The notes: generated by a model from the sequence alone, not told the origin. A DNA stretch of 64,000 nt from Microcaldota archaeon (GCA_018819225.1 JAHJQN010000007.1:109456-173455), one strand, 5' to 3'. Shown: positions 40,509-50,586, numbered from the stretch's first letter. Numbers and translations: made by a program.

Positions 40509-41354
40509 TCACTGGTTTTTCAGTCGCTCCCGCATTTTCCACAACGGCCAGCGTAAGTCTAGCCGCCAACCCGCTCGTCCGATTTCGATGACGCCCTTTC
40601 CTCTCGCCATTCGATCGAGTTTATCTAATGCGTCTTGCATGGGTTTCCGGAGCCCGCTATTCTGTTCGTGGGGTTCCAATGATCCGGCTATCCCCTGGTA
40701 CTCGCGCATGGTCACTCTCAAATAAGCGAGTTGTTTCGGATCATTGGGCGGGTCCTGCCCGTTTTTCAACTTATCGATCAATTTCAGGGCTTGAATGTAC
40801 GGCGCCGCGTCCGCTATCCGCAACGCATACCGGTGATCGCGAACCAACTTTTGTCGATAATCCGCTTTGCGGTTCGTTCGTCTCGGCCGAATCTGTTTCG
40901 TTAACTGCAGGACAATGTCTGCCGCGTCTTCTCCGATTTTTTCTCGGAGTTCGCTCGTCATTTGTTGCCGCGCTTTCCCGTTTTCAAATTTTTCAAGGGT
41001 GTCGTGGGTCAGCATAGCGGCCACGACCACGTTCAGCGGGACAAACCCGTTTTTTTTCCGAAACCAATTCCGATTCTTTATACGGATTCTCATTGCCTGC
41101 AACGCCGCCGGGTAGACATGCCGCTCTAAATACCCTCGCTTGCTTTTTCTTCCTCCGGCCTCGCGTTGTTCCGGTCCATGCTCCCTCTTCGCAATCTCCA
41201 TCGCGTTTAATACTATATCGTCTTCGTGCAAATGGTGCTTCTCCAATACTCGAAGAAAATAGTCTCGGGTGACGTACGGACGCTTAACCACGACCCACGG
41301 CATTCGTTTTAGAAACCGTTCTCGAGTGCGTATTCCTTTAAGACGTTCTTCCAT
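40509..41354 (-). CDS. HD-domain (RelA/SpoT hydrolase-like) protein
   Basis: YLERHVYPAAL...VVVAAMLTHDTLEKF...ADAAPYIQALKLIDKLKNGQD spacing resembles H...HD...D. Confidence 0.55.
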   Translation of the reverse strand: MEERLKGIRTRERFLKRMPWVVVKRPYVTRDYFLRVLEKHHLHEDDIVLNAMEIAKREHGPEQREAGGRKSKRGYLERHVYPAALQAMRIRIKNRNWFRKKNGFVPLNVVVAAMLTHDTLEKFENGKARQQMTSELREKIGEDAADIVLQLTKQIRPRRTNRKADYRQKLVRDHRYALRIADAAPYIQALKLIDKLKNGQDPPNDPKQLAYLRVTMREYQGIAGSLEPHEQNSGLRKPMQDALDKLDRMARGKGVIEIGRAGWRLDLRWPLWKMRERLKNQ

Positions 41355-41364
41355 GAAAAATGCC

Positions 41365-42372
41365 TTACGTGCGGACGTTTGCTTCCCTCAACTGCGCTAA
41401 TGTTTTCGATCGCGTGAGAAACATCGTCATCTTCAATTCATCCACAAACTGCCGAATGCGCTTTTCCACTCCCTTTTTGCCTCCTTGTTCCTGTGCCTGA
41501 ATGAATGGCATGGCTGCGGAAGCCAAGTGCGCTCCCGTCCGAATCGCTTTAGCCGCATCCAACCCCGACCGAATTCCGCCGCTCGCAATAATGGGAATGG
41601 AAACCGTTCGCTTACATTCCTTTACGCAATCCGCTGTCCGGTTCCCCCAATCCCAGAACACGTTTCCGGCATCCGCGCCATTCCGGTACAATTCGATGGC
41701 ACTCCACGATGTGCCGCCAACCCCCGAAACGTCAATGGCTTTAACCCCCACTTTCTCCAACTCGCTTGCCACTACGCCTTCAATGCCTGCCCCGGTTTCC
41801 TTGACGATGACCGGCACGGATAAAGTGGAGCACGTTTTTTCGATGGCTTTCAACGCCCCCCTCCAATTCCGATCCCCTTCCGTTTGAACCACTTCCTGCA
41901 ACGGATTCAAGTGAACGAACAATGCGTCGGCCTCCAGCCCGCTGACGAGTTTTTCAGCCGCTTTTACGCCGTATTCCCGCAATTGAACCGCACCAATATT
42001 CGCTCCCAAGAACACATCGGGGGCCGCATCCCGTACTTGAAACGTTTTCCGCATTTTCGCGTCTTCGAGCATGGCCCTCTGGGATCCTACCCCCAGCCCG
42101 ATATGGAAGGTCTGGCAGGCCTGCGCGAGGTCGCGATTAATCTGTTCCGCGTGGGCGTATCCTCCCGTCATCGAAGAAATGAATAACGGCGCAGACAACC
42201 GCTTTCCGAGGAACGAGATGGACGTATTGATTTCCTCGAAATCCATTTCCGGAAGCGCATAGTGCACGAACTCCATCCCATCGAAACCCGTGCCTCGCGT
42301 ACGCGCTTGAACGTCTTTCGTCAAAGCAATACGCACGTGATCGGCTTTACGACTCTCCGTTTTCCGGTTCAT
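41365..42372 (-). CDS. fni: Isopentenyl-diphosphate delta-isomerase type 2
   Basis: APLFISSMTGGYAHAEQINRDLA, HLNPLQEVVQTEGDRNW, PVIVKETGAGI, SGGIRSGLDAAKAI. Confidence 0.93.
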   Translation of the reverse strand: MNRKTESRKADHVRIALTKDVQARTRGTGFDGMEFVHYALPEMDFEEINTSISFLGKRLSAPLFISSMTGGYAHAEQINRDLAQACQTFHIGLGVGSQRAMLEDAKMRKTFQVRDAAPDVFLGANIGAVQLREYGVKAAEKLVSGLEADALFVHLNPLQEVVQTEGDRNWRGALKAIEKTCSTLSVPVIVKETGAGIEGVVASELEKVGVKAIDVSGVGGTSWSAIELYRNGADAGNVFWDWGNRTADCVKECKRTVSIPIIASGGIRSGLDAAKAIRTGAHLASAAMPFIQAQEQGGKKGVEKRIRQFVDELKMTMFLTRSKTLAQLREANVRT

Positions 42373-42421
42373 AATTTCTTTCCACGAACCGCTTTTAATA
42401 ACGCTTTGCTTTTTCGCTCTT

Positions 42422-43654
42422 CTATTCGCCGGTTTCCCCCACGCGTTTTTCCCAGGTGTCCATGGTTTCTTCCTGCATGCCCTTTCCTGAAAACGTGATG
42501 TCCAACAAGTGTAGTCCGTTCTGGCTCCAGAACGCCATTAACTTCTTTTTCGATTCCTCGGATAAACACAATGCGGCGAGTGAATCGCCGCCGCCGGCTC
42601 CCGGCATCGTGCATACGAATGCTCCGCGCTCTTCACTTTCCTCGATCAGCGCCGACGCCTCATCGCTTTCAATGCCCGCTTTACTCTCGACTCCGAGTTG
42701 TTTCGTCAATTGCCTTCCTTTCGCGAATGCGTGCTTGAACTCCCGGAACGCGGTCATTTCCTCTTCGTACATCGCCACTTCCGGTGCCGAGCCCCGCCCG
42801 TCAAAAAACGCAGCCACTTCTCCATATTTTTGCGCGGATTTCCTCGACAAATCCCCCATCTTTTTTAACCATAACATGGCTTTATCGTTCTCCGCATTCA
42901 ATGCCTCCATGAGCAACAGAAACGCCTGTTCTTTCTTCTTCTCGAATGCATCCACTTTTTTTACTAAATCTCGCGTGTTCGCACTCTTTCCGGTATAGGC
43001 CATCGCGAGCCGCATTCCTTTAGGCATTTGAAGCGGTTCGCTTCGCTGATCCCATTCATTTCCCATCATCTCTTGAAATGAATGCCCCATGATTTCGTCC
43101 GAATACCGCGAATACGCGATGCTGCCATAACACGCACCCGCCACATCGATTCCGCTCCCGATTTTCTCTTGCGCAATAAAGTTTGCGTACTGCGCCAGTT
43201 TGTGAATCGCGTCCTTGTTTTCCTCCATGTCCAGTCCGTGTTCAAGGAACACGGCTGCAATGGTTGCCACGACCGCTGCGGCCGAACTCCCCATGCCCGT
43301 TTTCCGGTCTCCGGCGCCAAACGCGGGATCGTTCCACGTTTCCACGCGAATGCCACGAAATTCAATCTGTTTCCATTCGAAATACTTCAAGCACGCCTCG
43401 ACAGCTGCCCTCAGGAAACGCAGCTTTTTCTTCTCATCTTCATCGGCATCCAATTCCAGCGTCCCGTCGTTCCACACGCCCCATTCTTTTACATCGAGGG
43501 GAGGCGCCTCCAGAACGAATCGTTTTTCCAAGATTTTTTCCGCGAGCGCGAACACGCGCTTGTCGACGGCGGCCACATAGCTGATATTCGGCTTTTTGAG
43601 CACGGCGTACGCGCCGATCAACACGATTTTTCCGGGTGCGGACGCAATCGCCAT
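42422..43654 (-). CDS. Phosphomevalonate kinase (GHMP, ERG8-like)
   Basis: SAPGKIVLIGAYAVL, GMGSSAAAVVATIAAVF, KIGSGIDVAGACYGSIAYSRY. Confidence 0.82.
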   Translation of the reverse strand: MAIASAPGKIVLIGAYAVLKKPNISYVAAVDKRVFALAEKILEKRFVLEAPPLDVKEWGVWNDGTLELDADEDEKKKLRFLRAAVEACLKYFEWKQIEFRGIRVETWNDPAFGAGDRKTGMGSSAAAVVATIAAVFLEHGLDMEENKDAIHKLAQYANFIAQEKIGSGIDVAGACYGSIAYSRYSDEIMGHSFQEMMGNEWDQRSEPLQMPKGMRLAMAYTGKSANTRDLVKKVDAFEKKKEQAFLLLMEALNAENDKAMLWLKKMGDLSRKSAQKYGEVAAFFDGRGSAPEVAMYEEEMTAFREFKHAFAKGRQLTKQLGVESKAGIESDEASALIEESEERGAFVCTMPGAGGGDSLAALCLSEESKKKLMAFWSQNGLHLLDITFSGKGMQEETMDTWEKRVGETGE

Positions 43655-43664
43655 TCGGTTCCCC

Positions 43665-44666
43665 TCAAAACAAGTGCTGTTTCAGTTCCACGGGTCCGTT
43701 TCCCACTTTACACACCATCACGTTTTCCACTCCCGAGATCTCCGACAGCATTTTTCGTATCGTGGAAACCCGCTTGTCTTCCGTGAAAACGTGCGCGTTC
43801 GGGCCCGCATCGAACGTGTATCCGGCAACGGCTTCCCCGTACGCATCGTTCAACGCATGCACGGTTTCGATGACTTTATGTGAGTGCTCATTCATGTAAA
43901 ACAAGGGAGGATACGAATCGAGCATGCACGCGTGCATACTATTACTATCCCGCATGACGAGCTCGAACAATTCGGCCCGATTCTTTTCCTCCAATGCTTT
44001 ACGCACCCGCTGTAAAATAATGCTGATGCTTTGCAACCGGCGCTGGTACAACGTGCTCGTGAGTACGGTGCGGTTCATGCCCGGTCGCGTGAGGATTCGT
44101 TTCGGATCTTTTTTCACGATCGCGATCACGTTCCGCAAGCTCTTCCAATGCGCGGCCGGCGACAGGGGTTCGGCTAGCGAGTCGCTCCCGTCATCGCGTT
44201 CCCCGCGATGCCATTCGACGAATCCTCCAAACAATGATCGGCACGCGGATCCCGATCCCCTTCGAGAGATAACGGAGAGCTCTCGAACGCCCATCTTCAA
44301 TCCCAAGGCGTGCGATGCCGCTAGCGTGAGCGCTGCGTATCCGGATGCGGAAGAGGCCATCCCCGCTGCCGATGGAAACGCGTTTTCCGTCACGATTCGT
44401 GCATACTCCTTGTTTCCCGCCTTGTGCCTCAGGATATCGAGCTGTTCCACGACGCGGTGCCGTTCGCTCCCCTCTAGTTTTCGTTCTCCGAGCGTGACCT
44501 CATCCTGTTTGTACTTCGACGAGAATTCGACCGTGGTTTCCGTTTTGAGCTGTTCGTCCATGGTGACGGAAATGCTTCCATTCGCCGGAAGGTTGAGTTG
44601 GGCATCCCGTTTCCCCCAATACTTCACGAGTGCAATGTTAGATGTTGCTCGAAACGTGCTCTTCAA
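43665..44666 (-). CDS. mvaD: Diphosphomevalonate decarboxylase
   Basis: SNIALVKYWGKRDAQLNLPANGSISVTM, RRGSGSACRSLFGGFVEW, DSNSMHACMLDSYPP, FDAGPNAHV. Confidence 0.9.
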   Translation of the reverse strand: MKSTFRATSNIALVKYWGKRDAQLNLPANGSISVTMDEQLKTETTVEFSSKYKQDEVTLGERKLEGSERHRVVEQLDILRHKAGNKEYARIVTENAFPSAAGMASSASGYAALTLAASHALGLKMGVRELSVISRRGSGSACRSLFGGFVEWHRGERDDGSDSLAEPLSPAAHWKSLRNVIAIVKKDPKRILTRPGMNRTVLTSTLYQRRLQSISIILQRVRKALEEKNRAELFELVMRDSNSMHACMLDSYPPLFYMNEHSHKVIETVHALNDAYGEAVAGYTFDAGPNAHVFTEDKRVSTIRKMLSEISGVENVMVCKVGNGPVELKQHLF

Positions 44667-44710
44667 GGCTTCCCACCCCCTTTCCTGTTGTGGTTACGCC
44701 CCCTCTTCCT

Positions 44711-45478
44711 TTATAGGGTTTTCTTTACGGGGTTTCTGATCCACCCCATCACTTCGTTCGGATGATCCATTCGAATCATCCCTTTTTGTTCCGCATAAAC
44801 TCCGTACCCCCAATCCGCAAAGAAGAGTTGAATGTCCGGATCCACGTCGTACACGACTTCCAGGTTATGCATTAAATCGTCCACGAATGCGTACGCGCCC
44901 TTCCCCAACGTTTTCTTCAGCAAGCGAACCTGTTTCTGCTTCACCATGCGATCCGCCCGACTCACCTCGGTTCCGGCCACCGCTTCCATGCACTCCTCGA
45001 TACGGAAATGCGTTAACCAACCTTGAATACTGGCTTCATCGCGCGCGCTCATCACCGCTTGTTTCGCTCCCGATGCGTGAATCGCGCGCACCGCTTCCAG
45101 TACTCCGCTGTACGGCGCCATGGATTCCGCGTATTGTTTTCCCCATTCATCCGCCACACGCTGCCGCGTCCGATAATATGTTTCGTCCAAGTGCACGAGC
45201 AGCTCGCCGTATTGCGCATCCACTTCATTCAATCGAATCGCTTTCCCGAATTTTCTTCTCGCCACATAATTCACGAAGAAGTCCCGCGCGTTCACGCACA
45301 CCGGCCGATCGTTCTTGAACTCATCAAAGGAATATGGCGCCAACGGTTTTCCAACGGCTTCCTGCAACGTCGCTTCTTCCTGTTCCACGACGCGCCGCGT
45401 GATCTCGTAACACTCGTTCAAGCTGTCCGCCAATACCCCGTCAAAATCCCACAGAACATGCATTCGCTTCGTTTCCAT
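44711..45478 (-). CDS. HAD-superfamily hydrolase
   Basis: VLWDFDGVLADSLNEC, AVMSARDEASIQ, YAFVDDLMHNLEV. Confidence 0.82.
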   Translation of the reverse strand: METKRMHVLWDFDGVLADSLNECYEITRRVVEQEEATLQEAVGKPLAPYSFDEFKNDRPVCVNARDFFVNYVARRKFGKAIRLNEVDAQYGELLVHLDETYYRTRQRVADEWGKQYAESMAPYSGVLEAVRAIHASGAKQAVMSARDEASIQGWLTHFRIEECMEAVAGTEVSRADRMVKQKQVRLLKKTLGKGAYAFVDDLMHNLEVVYDVDPDIQLFFADWGYGVYAEQKGMIRMDHPNEVMGWIRNPVKKTL

Positions 45479-45533
45479 CCGCTCTTACTTCAACCCTACC
45501 GCTTTTTATTTCCTTTTTATGCTTCTTATTTTC

Positions 45534-46583
45534 ATGAAGAAAGTCGTGAGCAGTGCGCCCTCCAAACTCATACTCGTCGGCGAACATGCCGTCGTGTACG
45601 GAGCCCGAGCACTCGCGTGCCCGTTGAACAACCGAAAGGAGTGTACCGCGACGATCGAGACCGTGGAACCCGGCGAGGGTCAACTGATTGTGGAAGACGT
45701 GATCGGGTGCGGCCGCGTCACCGTTGACGGCGTCGTATTCGAGGAAGACCCGTATTTCATGCCGAAAGCCAAACTCATACTTCATTTCCTCAAAAAGAAC
45801 AAGAATCGGCTGAACGACAAGGAAGCGTTCTTCAAGTTTTCCAGCAAACGCATTCTGAAAGGTACGGGAGGGTCTGCCGCATCCGCCGCCGCACTCTCTC
45901 TCGCTCTTCACGCCTTGTTGGATATCCAACCCTCTTTGGAAGAACTCTTTCGTTCGGTTCAGGTTGCGGAAGAAATCGCGCACGGCGGCAAGGCAAGCGG
46001 TATTGATGCGCATACGGTTCTGTCCGATCGGCCTCAAGCCTTCTTCAAGCAGTTCAAAGGTTCGACGAGTTCGATTCGTTTCGAGGACGCGGACCTTCAT
46101 CTTCCGGAAGGCACGCAACTCGTCATCATTAATACGCTTGAAGAAGGCGAGGAACCGGAGTCCACGGGTGAACTAGTGAAACGTTTCGCCGCTCACTTTC
46201 ACGTGGACGGTTCTCCGAACGATCTTTCCGATGACACCCGCCAAACCATCATTGCGCCGTTCGATCGCGTCACCGAAGCGATTCAAAAAGAGCTTCGACG
46301 TGACGGAGAGGCAAAAGCCCTTGGAAGACTCTTGGATGAAAATCACGAGTTATTGAGGTCTACCGGCGTATCCGGCGACCGCATCGAGGAAGCCATTGCG
46401 CTTTGTAAGAAAAACAAGGCGCTGGGAGCTAAGTTAACGGGAGCGGGTGGTCGAGGGGGAGCGTGTTTTGCATTGGTGCGAAACCAGGATACCGAAACGC
46501 TCGTTCACGCCCTCGAGGAGAAACGGTTCGAGGTCAGCCCTGCGGAATTTTCGTCCAAAGGGCCTACGGTGGAACGCCGTTAA
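45534..46583 (+). CDS. mvk: Mevalonate kinase
   Basis: SSAPSKLILVGEHAVVYGARALACPL, GTGGSAASAAALSLALHA, HGGKASGIDAHTV, KLTGAGGRGGACFAL. Confidence 0.92.
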   Translation: MKKVVSSAPSKLILVGEHAVVYGARALACPLNNRKECTATIETVEPGEGQLIVEDVIGCGRVTVDGVVFEEDPYFMPKAKLILHFLKKNKNRLNDKEAFFKFSSKRILKGTGGSAASAAALSLALHALLDIQPSLEELFRSVQVAEEIAHGGKASGIDAHTVLSDRPQAFFKQFKGSTSSIRFEDADLHLPEGTQLVIINTLEEGEEPESTGELVKRFAAHFHVDGSPNDLSDDTRQTIIAPFDRVTEAIQKELRRDGEAKALGRLLDENHELLRSTGVSGDRIEEAIALCKKNKALGAKLTGAGGRGGACFALVRNQDTETLVHALEEKRFEVSPAEFSSKGPTVERR

Positions 46584-46588
46584 TGCCC

Positions 46589-47629
46589 TCATTTCGGGTA
46601 CAACACGATTTTACCGCAATTCCCGCTCGTCATGAGCGCGAACGCTTTCCCGTATTCCTCGAGCTTGAATTCATGCGTCACGAGTTGGTTGAGATCGACT
46701 TTCCCGCTCCGCAGGAACGCTTTGACTTTATGCCACGTTTCGAAAAGCCTCCTTCCGGTGATTCCTCTCACGGTGGCCTGCTTAAACACGACGGCATTTG
46801 TGACGTCTAATGAAACGGATTTCCCGAATACGCCAAGAATGGCCGCATTCCCTCCGGGACGCATGCTCTTGAATCCTTGCTGGAGCGCCTTTTCATTCCC
46901 TGACATTTCGAGGAAAACGTCTACTCCGCGCTTGGTCTCCTTGAGAATCCGTTTAGCCGCATTCTCTGTTGTCGCGTTGATTACATAGTCTGCTCCAAAC
47001 GATTTCGCCATCTTCAAGCGGTACTCGTTTTGATCCACGGCGAAAATATTCGTGGCTCCAGCAACCTTGCAAAGTTGGATGGCGCATAATCCGATGGGTC
47101 CGCACCCGAAGATGCTGACCTGGTTTCCTGCAATGGGCTGCGCGAACACCGCATGCACGGCGTTACCCAATGGTTCCTGTACGGTTGCCAGCTTGGGCGG
47201 AAGCCTTCGATCATTCTGGATGCAGCTGTTTTCCGGTAGTGAAATGTATTCTGCATAGCTTCCGTTCCTGTCGATTCCTAGAATCTTCAAGTGTTCGCAG
47301 ATGTGGGCGTTCGCGATGCGGCATTGGAAACAATTATAGTCCGCGAGATGCGTTTCGCCGCTCACGTAATCCCCTACGTTCACTTTCGATACGAGTTCGC
47401 CGACTTCCACGATGTCCCCGCAGAACTCGTGACCGAATATCCGCGGCGTTTTCACGCGGCTTTTCGCCCAATCATCCCAATGGTAGATGTGCAGGTCGGT
47501 TCCACAAATGCTCGTCGCCTTGATTTTTACGAGGACGTCCCTCGCGCCGAGTTTCGGAATGTCCGTTTGCGTCCACTCCGCTCCCGGCGCCGGTTTTTTC
47601 TTCATGAGCGCTTTCATTTTCCCTTCCAT
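46589..47629 (-). CDS. tdh: L-threonine 3-dehydrogenase (zinc MDR family)
   Basis: ATSICGTDLHIYHWDDWAKSRVKTPRIFGHEFCGDIVEVG, ITGRRLFETWHKV. Confidence 0.92.
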   Translation of the reverse strand: MEGKMKALMKKKPAPGAEWTQTDIPKLGARDVLVKIKATSICGTDLHIYHWDDWAKSRVKTPRIFGHEFCGDIVEVGELVSKVNVGDYVSGETHLADYNCFQCRIANAHICEHLKILGIDRNGSYAEYISLPENSCIQNDRRLPPKLATVQEPLGNAVHAVFAQPIAGNQVSIFGCGPIGLCAIQLCKVAGATNIFAVDQNEYRLKMAKSFGADYVINATTENAAKRILKETKRGVDVFLEMSGNEKALQQGFKSMRPGGNAAILGVFGKSVSLDVTNAVVFKQATVRGITGRRLFETWHKVKAFLRSGKVDLNQLVTHEFKLEEYGKAFALMTSGNCGKIVLYPK

Positions 47630-47778
47630 TTTACATCCCTGCAATCCGCGTTTTCGGATGAGGGACTCGGAGTCTACGACTTAAAATATCTTTACCTCTT
47701 CGACACGCGTCAAACTTTTTATTGAGGCGATTGTTTTTTAAAACGCGAATGGCTTCTTGCCATGCATAGTGTTTTTTT

Positions 47779-48960
47779 ATGGCTGATCTGTCGTTTCTCG
47801 CGCAAGAAGTCAAGGCCCTTCGAGAAAAGAAGTTGGACTGGCGCCATTACACGTTGGAAAGCCCGTCGGTTCCGCACGCGCAAGTCAATGGAAAGAACGT
47901 CCTCATGCTCTGCTCGAACAATTATTTGGGGTTCGCGAACCATCCGAAGCTGAAAGCGGCAGCGAAGCAAGCCATTGACCAATACGGGGCCGGAAACGGA
48001 AGCGTTCCCGCTATTGCCGGCACCATGGACCTCATGCTAACCCTCGAAGAAAAACTGGCGAAATTCAAACGGTCGGAAGCCGCGTTAGTCACTCAAACCG
48101 GTTTTGCAGCGAACGCCGGTTTGATTCCGCAACTCGTCGGAAAAGGCGACCTCATTATTTCAGACGAACTCAACCACGGAAGCATTATTGACGGCGTGAG
48201 GTTGAGCCAGGCCGACCGAGCGGTCTTCAAGCACGCCGACGCAACGGATTTGGATCGCGTTCTTAAAGAGAAAGCGAAAACCGCTCGCCGCGTTCTGGTT
48301 TGCACGGACGGCGTTTTTTCCATGGACGGCGACGTCGCCCCTTTGAAAGAGATTTATTCCGTTGCCAGCGCCTACGACGCCATCGTTTACGTGGATGACG
48401 CGCACGGCGACGGGGTCATGGGCCCCGAAGGCCGCGGCACCATTCACCACTACCATCTCGAGAACCAAATCGATGTGGATGTCGGCACGTTCAGTAAAGC
48501 GTTTGGCGCTTTTGGCGGCTATGTATCCGGCATTCATGCGCTGAAAGAATTTACGTTCAATAAAAGTCGAACGTGGCTGTTATCCGCAGGCCATCCGCCT
48601 TCGGTATGGGCGTCCGTAATGGCCTCCATTGAATTATTGGAGTCGGAGCCCCAACACCTCAAAACATTGTGGGATAACACTCATTATTTCAAGAAACGCC
48701 TGCGAGAAATGGGTTTCAATACCGGTCGTTCCACGACTCCGATCACGCCCGTCATTGTCGGAGAGAGTGCGGTCGCGCATCATTTGAGCCAACGCTTATT
48801 TCAGGAAGGCGTGTTTGCTTTACCGATCGTGTTCCCAATGGTGGCGCGCGATCAAGCGCGTGTCCGCGTCATGATGAATGCCGCGCTTTCAAGATCCGAT
48901 CTCGATTTTGCATTGAATGCGTTCGAGAATATCGGAAAAGAGCTTCAAATCGTTTCGTGA
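47779..48960 (+). CDS. kbl: 2-amino-3-ketobutyrate CoA ligase (glycine C-acetyltransferase)
   Basis: CSNNYLGFANHPKLKAAA, DELNHGSIIDGVRLS, YVDDAHGDGVMGPEGRG, GTFSKAFGAFGGYVSG. Confidence 0.9.
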   Translation: MADLSFLAQEVKALREKKLDWRHYTLESPSVPHAQVNGKNVLMLCSNNYLGFANHPKLKAAAKQAIDQYGAGNGSVPAIAGTMDLMLTLEEKLAKFKRSEAALVTQTGFAANAGLIPQLVGKGDLIISDELNHGSIIDGVRLSQADRAVFKHADATDLDRVLKEKAKTARRVLVCTDGVFSMDGDVAPLKEIYSVASAYDAIVYVDDAHGDGVMGPEGRGTIHHYHLENQIDVDVGTFSKAFGAFGGYVSGIHALKEFTFNKSRTWLLSAGHPPSVWASVMASIELLESEPQHLKTLWDNTHYFKKRLREMGFNTGRSTTPITPVIVGESAVAHHLSQRLFQEGVFALPIVFPMVARDQARVRVMMNAALSRSDLDFALNAFENIGKELQIVS

Positions 48961-48968
48961 ACCGCATG

Positions 48969-49325
48969 TTAAAAACAAACGTACACGCGCAAATCGTTAC
49001 AGTGCTATTCGATATCGAGAAGCTACCGATTCCCGGGAAAGCGCGTGAGCGCCTCCGGCAGTTCCGTTCGGCTTTTCCTGTCCGAGACGCCTTCCGGGCT
49101 TCTCGAGGCAATATTGTTCTCGTTAATTGGTTCAAACCCTTGCATGAGGACGCGGTCGTCGCTTACCTGGAAGCTGTACGGGGTTGGCCGTTGACCCGCA
49201 TTCAAGAACAGTTCGCTCGCATGGACGTAGATACCCAAGTCAATCAGGCGTTGATTCGAAATCAGGAGAAGGTGCTTGGATTTTACGAGCGTTTTTCCGC
49301 GCGTCTCCAGCAAACGCTTTCTTAA
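48969..49325 (+). CDS. hypothetical protein
   Basis: ORF MLKTNVHAQIVTVLFDIEKLPIPG..., 3' end overlaps HMGR gene tail-to-tail. Confidence 0.45.
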   Translation, partial: LKTNVHAQIVTVLFDIEKLPIPGKARERLRQFRSAFPVRDAFRASRGNIVLVNWFKPLHEDAVVAYLEAVRGWPLTRIQEQFARMDVDTQVNQALIRNQEKVLGFYERFSARLQQTLS

Positions 49326-50586
49326 TTCCCTGTTTCCAAAGAAGTTCTTTGGCTCGTTCGCCACGAATATTTCCTTCCTTAACCATTTGCTGCGCCACGC
49401 GCTCCACATCCTTACCGGTGGCGCCGGCGGCCATGGCCACGTTTCGTGCGTGCAACGCCATGTGTCCTTTTTGAATGCCTTCCGTACTCAGCGCTCTCAT
49501 GGCCGCAAAGTTCTGCGCCAATCCGACACACGCCGCAATTTCTCCGAGTGCTCCCGCTGTTTTCACTTGTAAAATTTTCAAAGAGAGTTGTGCGAGGGGA
49601 TGCGTTCGCGTGACGCCTCCCACTATTCCGACCGCGATCGGAATTTCAATCGAGCCTTTCAAATCCCCGGTCCCCGTTTTCTCCCAATGCGTCAACGGGC
49701 CATACGGTTTTTGAAACGCCGCATAACTATGCGCTCCGGATTCGACGGCTCGAAAATCGTTCCCCGTTGCCATCAGCACCGAATCCACGCCGTTCATGAT
49801 CCCTTTATTGTGAGTGGTCGCGCGAAACGCGTCATGCACCGCCAAGTCGTACGCATCCAATACCCCTTCAATGACGGGGCTTCCCACGATTTCCTTTTTC
49901 CATGTGGCATGGGCCTTCACCACGCGTTCGGGACACAAGTTGCTGAGAATGCGCACGCGTTTTTTTCCTCCTGAAATATCTTCAAGCTTCGGCGCCATGG
50001 TTTCGCACATCGTGTTGACCGCGTTCGCGCCCATGGCGTCCTTTACATCCACTGCAACTTCAACCAGCACCATTTGGCCTCGATTTCCTTGAAGGATGCG
50101 CACCGTGATCTCTTTCGCACCCCCGCCAAGTTTCAGGAGCGTGGAATCGCGTTGGTTCACCAAATCCAATAACGTCGCCTTTTCCTCCAAAATTTTTTCA
50201 CGCGTTGTTTCCGGATTCTTTACGCCGACTAACTGGATTTGTCCCCGCATGAGTGATGGTCCTGCGCGTGCCGTAAATCCTTCTTCGAAACACAGTTTGG
50301 CCCCATGCGATGCCGCCGCTATGACGGACGGTTCCTCGGTGACCATGGGAACGAGTACTTCCCGTCCATTGATTTTGAAGTTCGCGGCTATTCCGTACGG
50401 GAGCGAAAACAGTCCCACGCAGTTTTCAATCATCTTATCTGCCGTCTCCAGCGTCAGACTCCCTTCTTTTTTCAACAAGGCTATATCGGGTTCGCTGAGC
50501 TTCGCTTCCTTTTCAAGTATCTTCCATCGCTCCCCCAGGCTCTTCTTGTAAAATCCTTCGAGTCTCGAGCTAACCATGGCCTTCAT
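49240..50586 (-). CDS. mvaA: HMG-CoA reductase, class II type
   Basis: YGIAANFKINGREVLVPMVTEEPSVIAAASHGAKL, RATTHNKGIMNGVDSVLMATGNDFRAVESGAHSYAA. Confidence 0.9.
   Translation of the reverse strand: MKAMVSSRLEGFYKKSLGERWKILEKEAKLSEPDIALLKKEGSLTLETADKMIENCVGLFSLPYGIAANFKINGREVLVPMVTEEPSVIAAASHGAKLCFEEGFTARAGPSLMRGQIQLVGVKNPETTREKILEEKATLLDLVNQRDSTLLKLGGGAKEITVRILQGNRGQMVLVEVAVDVKDAMGANAVNTMCETMAPKLEDISGGKKRVRILSNLCPERVVKAHATWKKEIVGSPVIEGVLDAYDLAVHDAFRATTHNKGIMNGVDSVLMATGNDFRAVESGAHSYAAFQKPYGPLTHWEKTGTGDLKGSIEIPIAVGIVGGVTRTHPLAQLSLKILQVKTAGALGEIAACVGLAQNFAAMRALSTEGIQKGHMALHARNVAMAAGATGKDVERVAQQMVKEGNIRGERAKELLWKQGIKKAFAGDARKNARKIQAPSPDFESTPD

Noticed and set aside
40078-40725. 215-aa plus-strand ORF
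   Set aside because: Shadow of the PAC2 and HD-domain genes; no plausible protein features.
47660-47680. Short palindrome gactcggagtc upstream of tdh
   Set aside because: Only 5-bp arms with a single-base centre; expected by chance.
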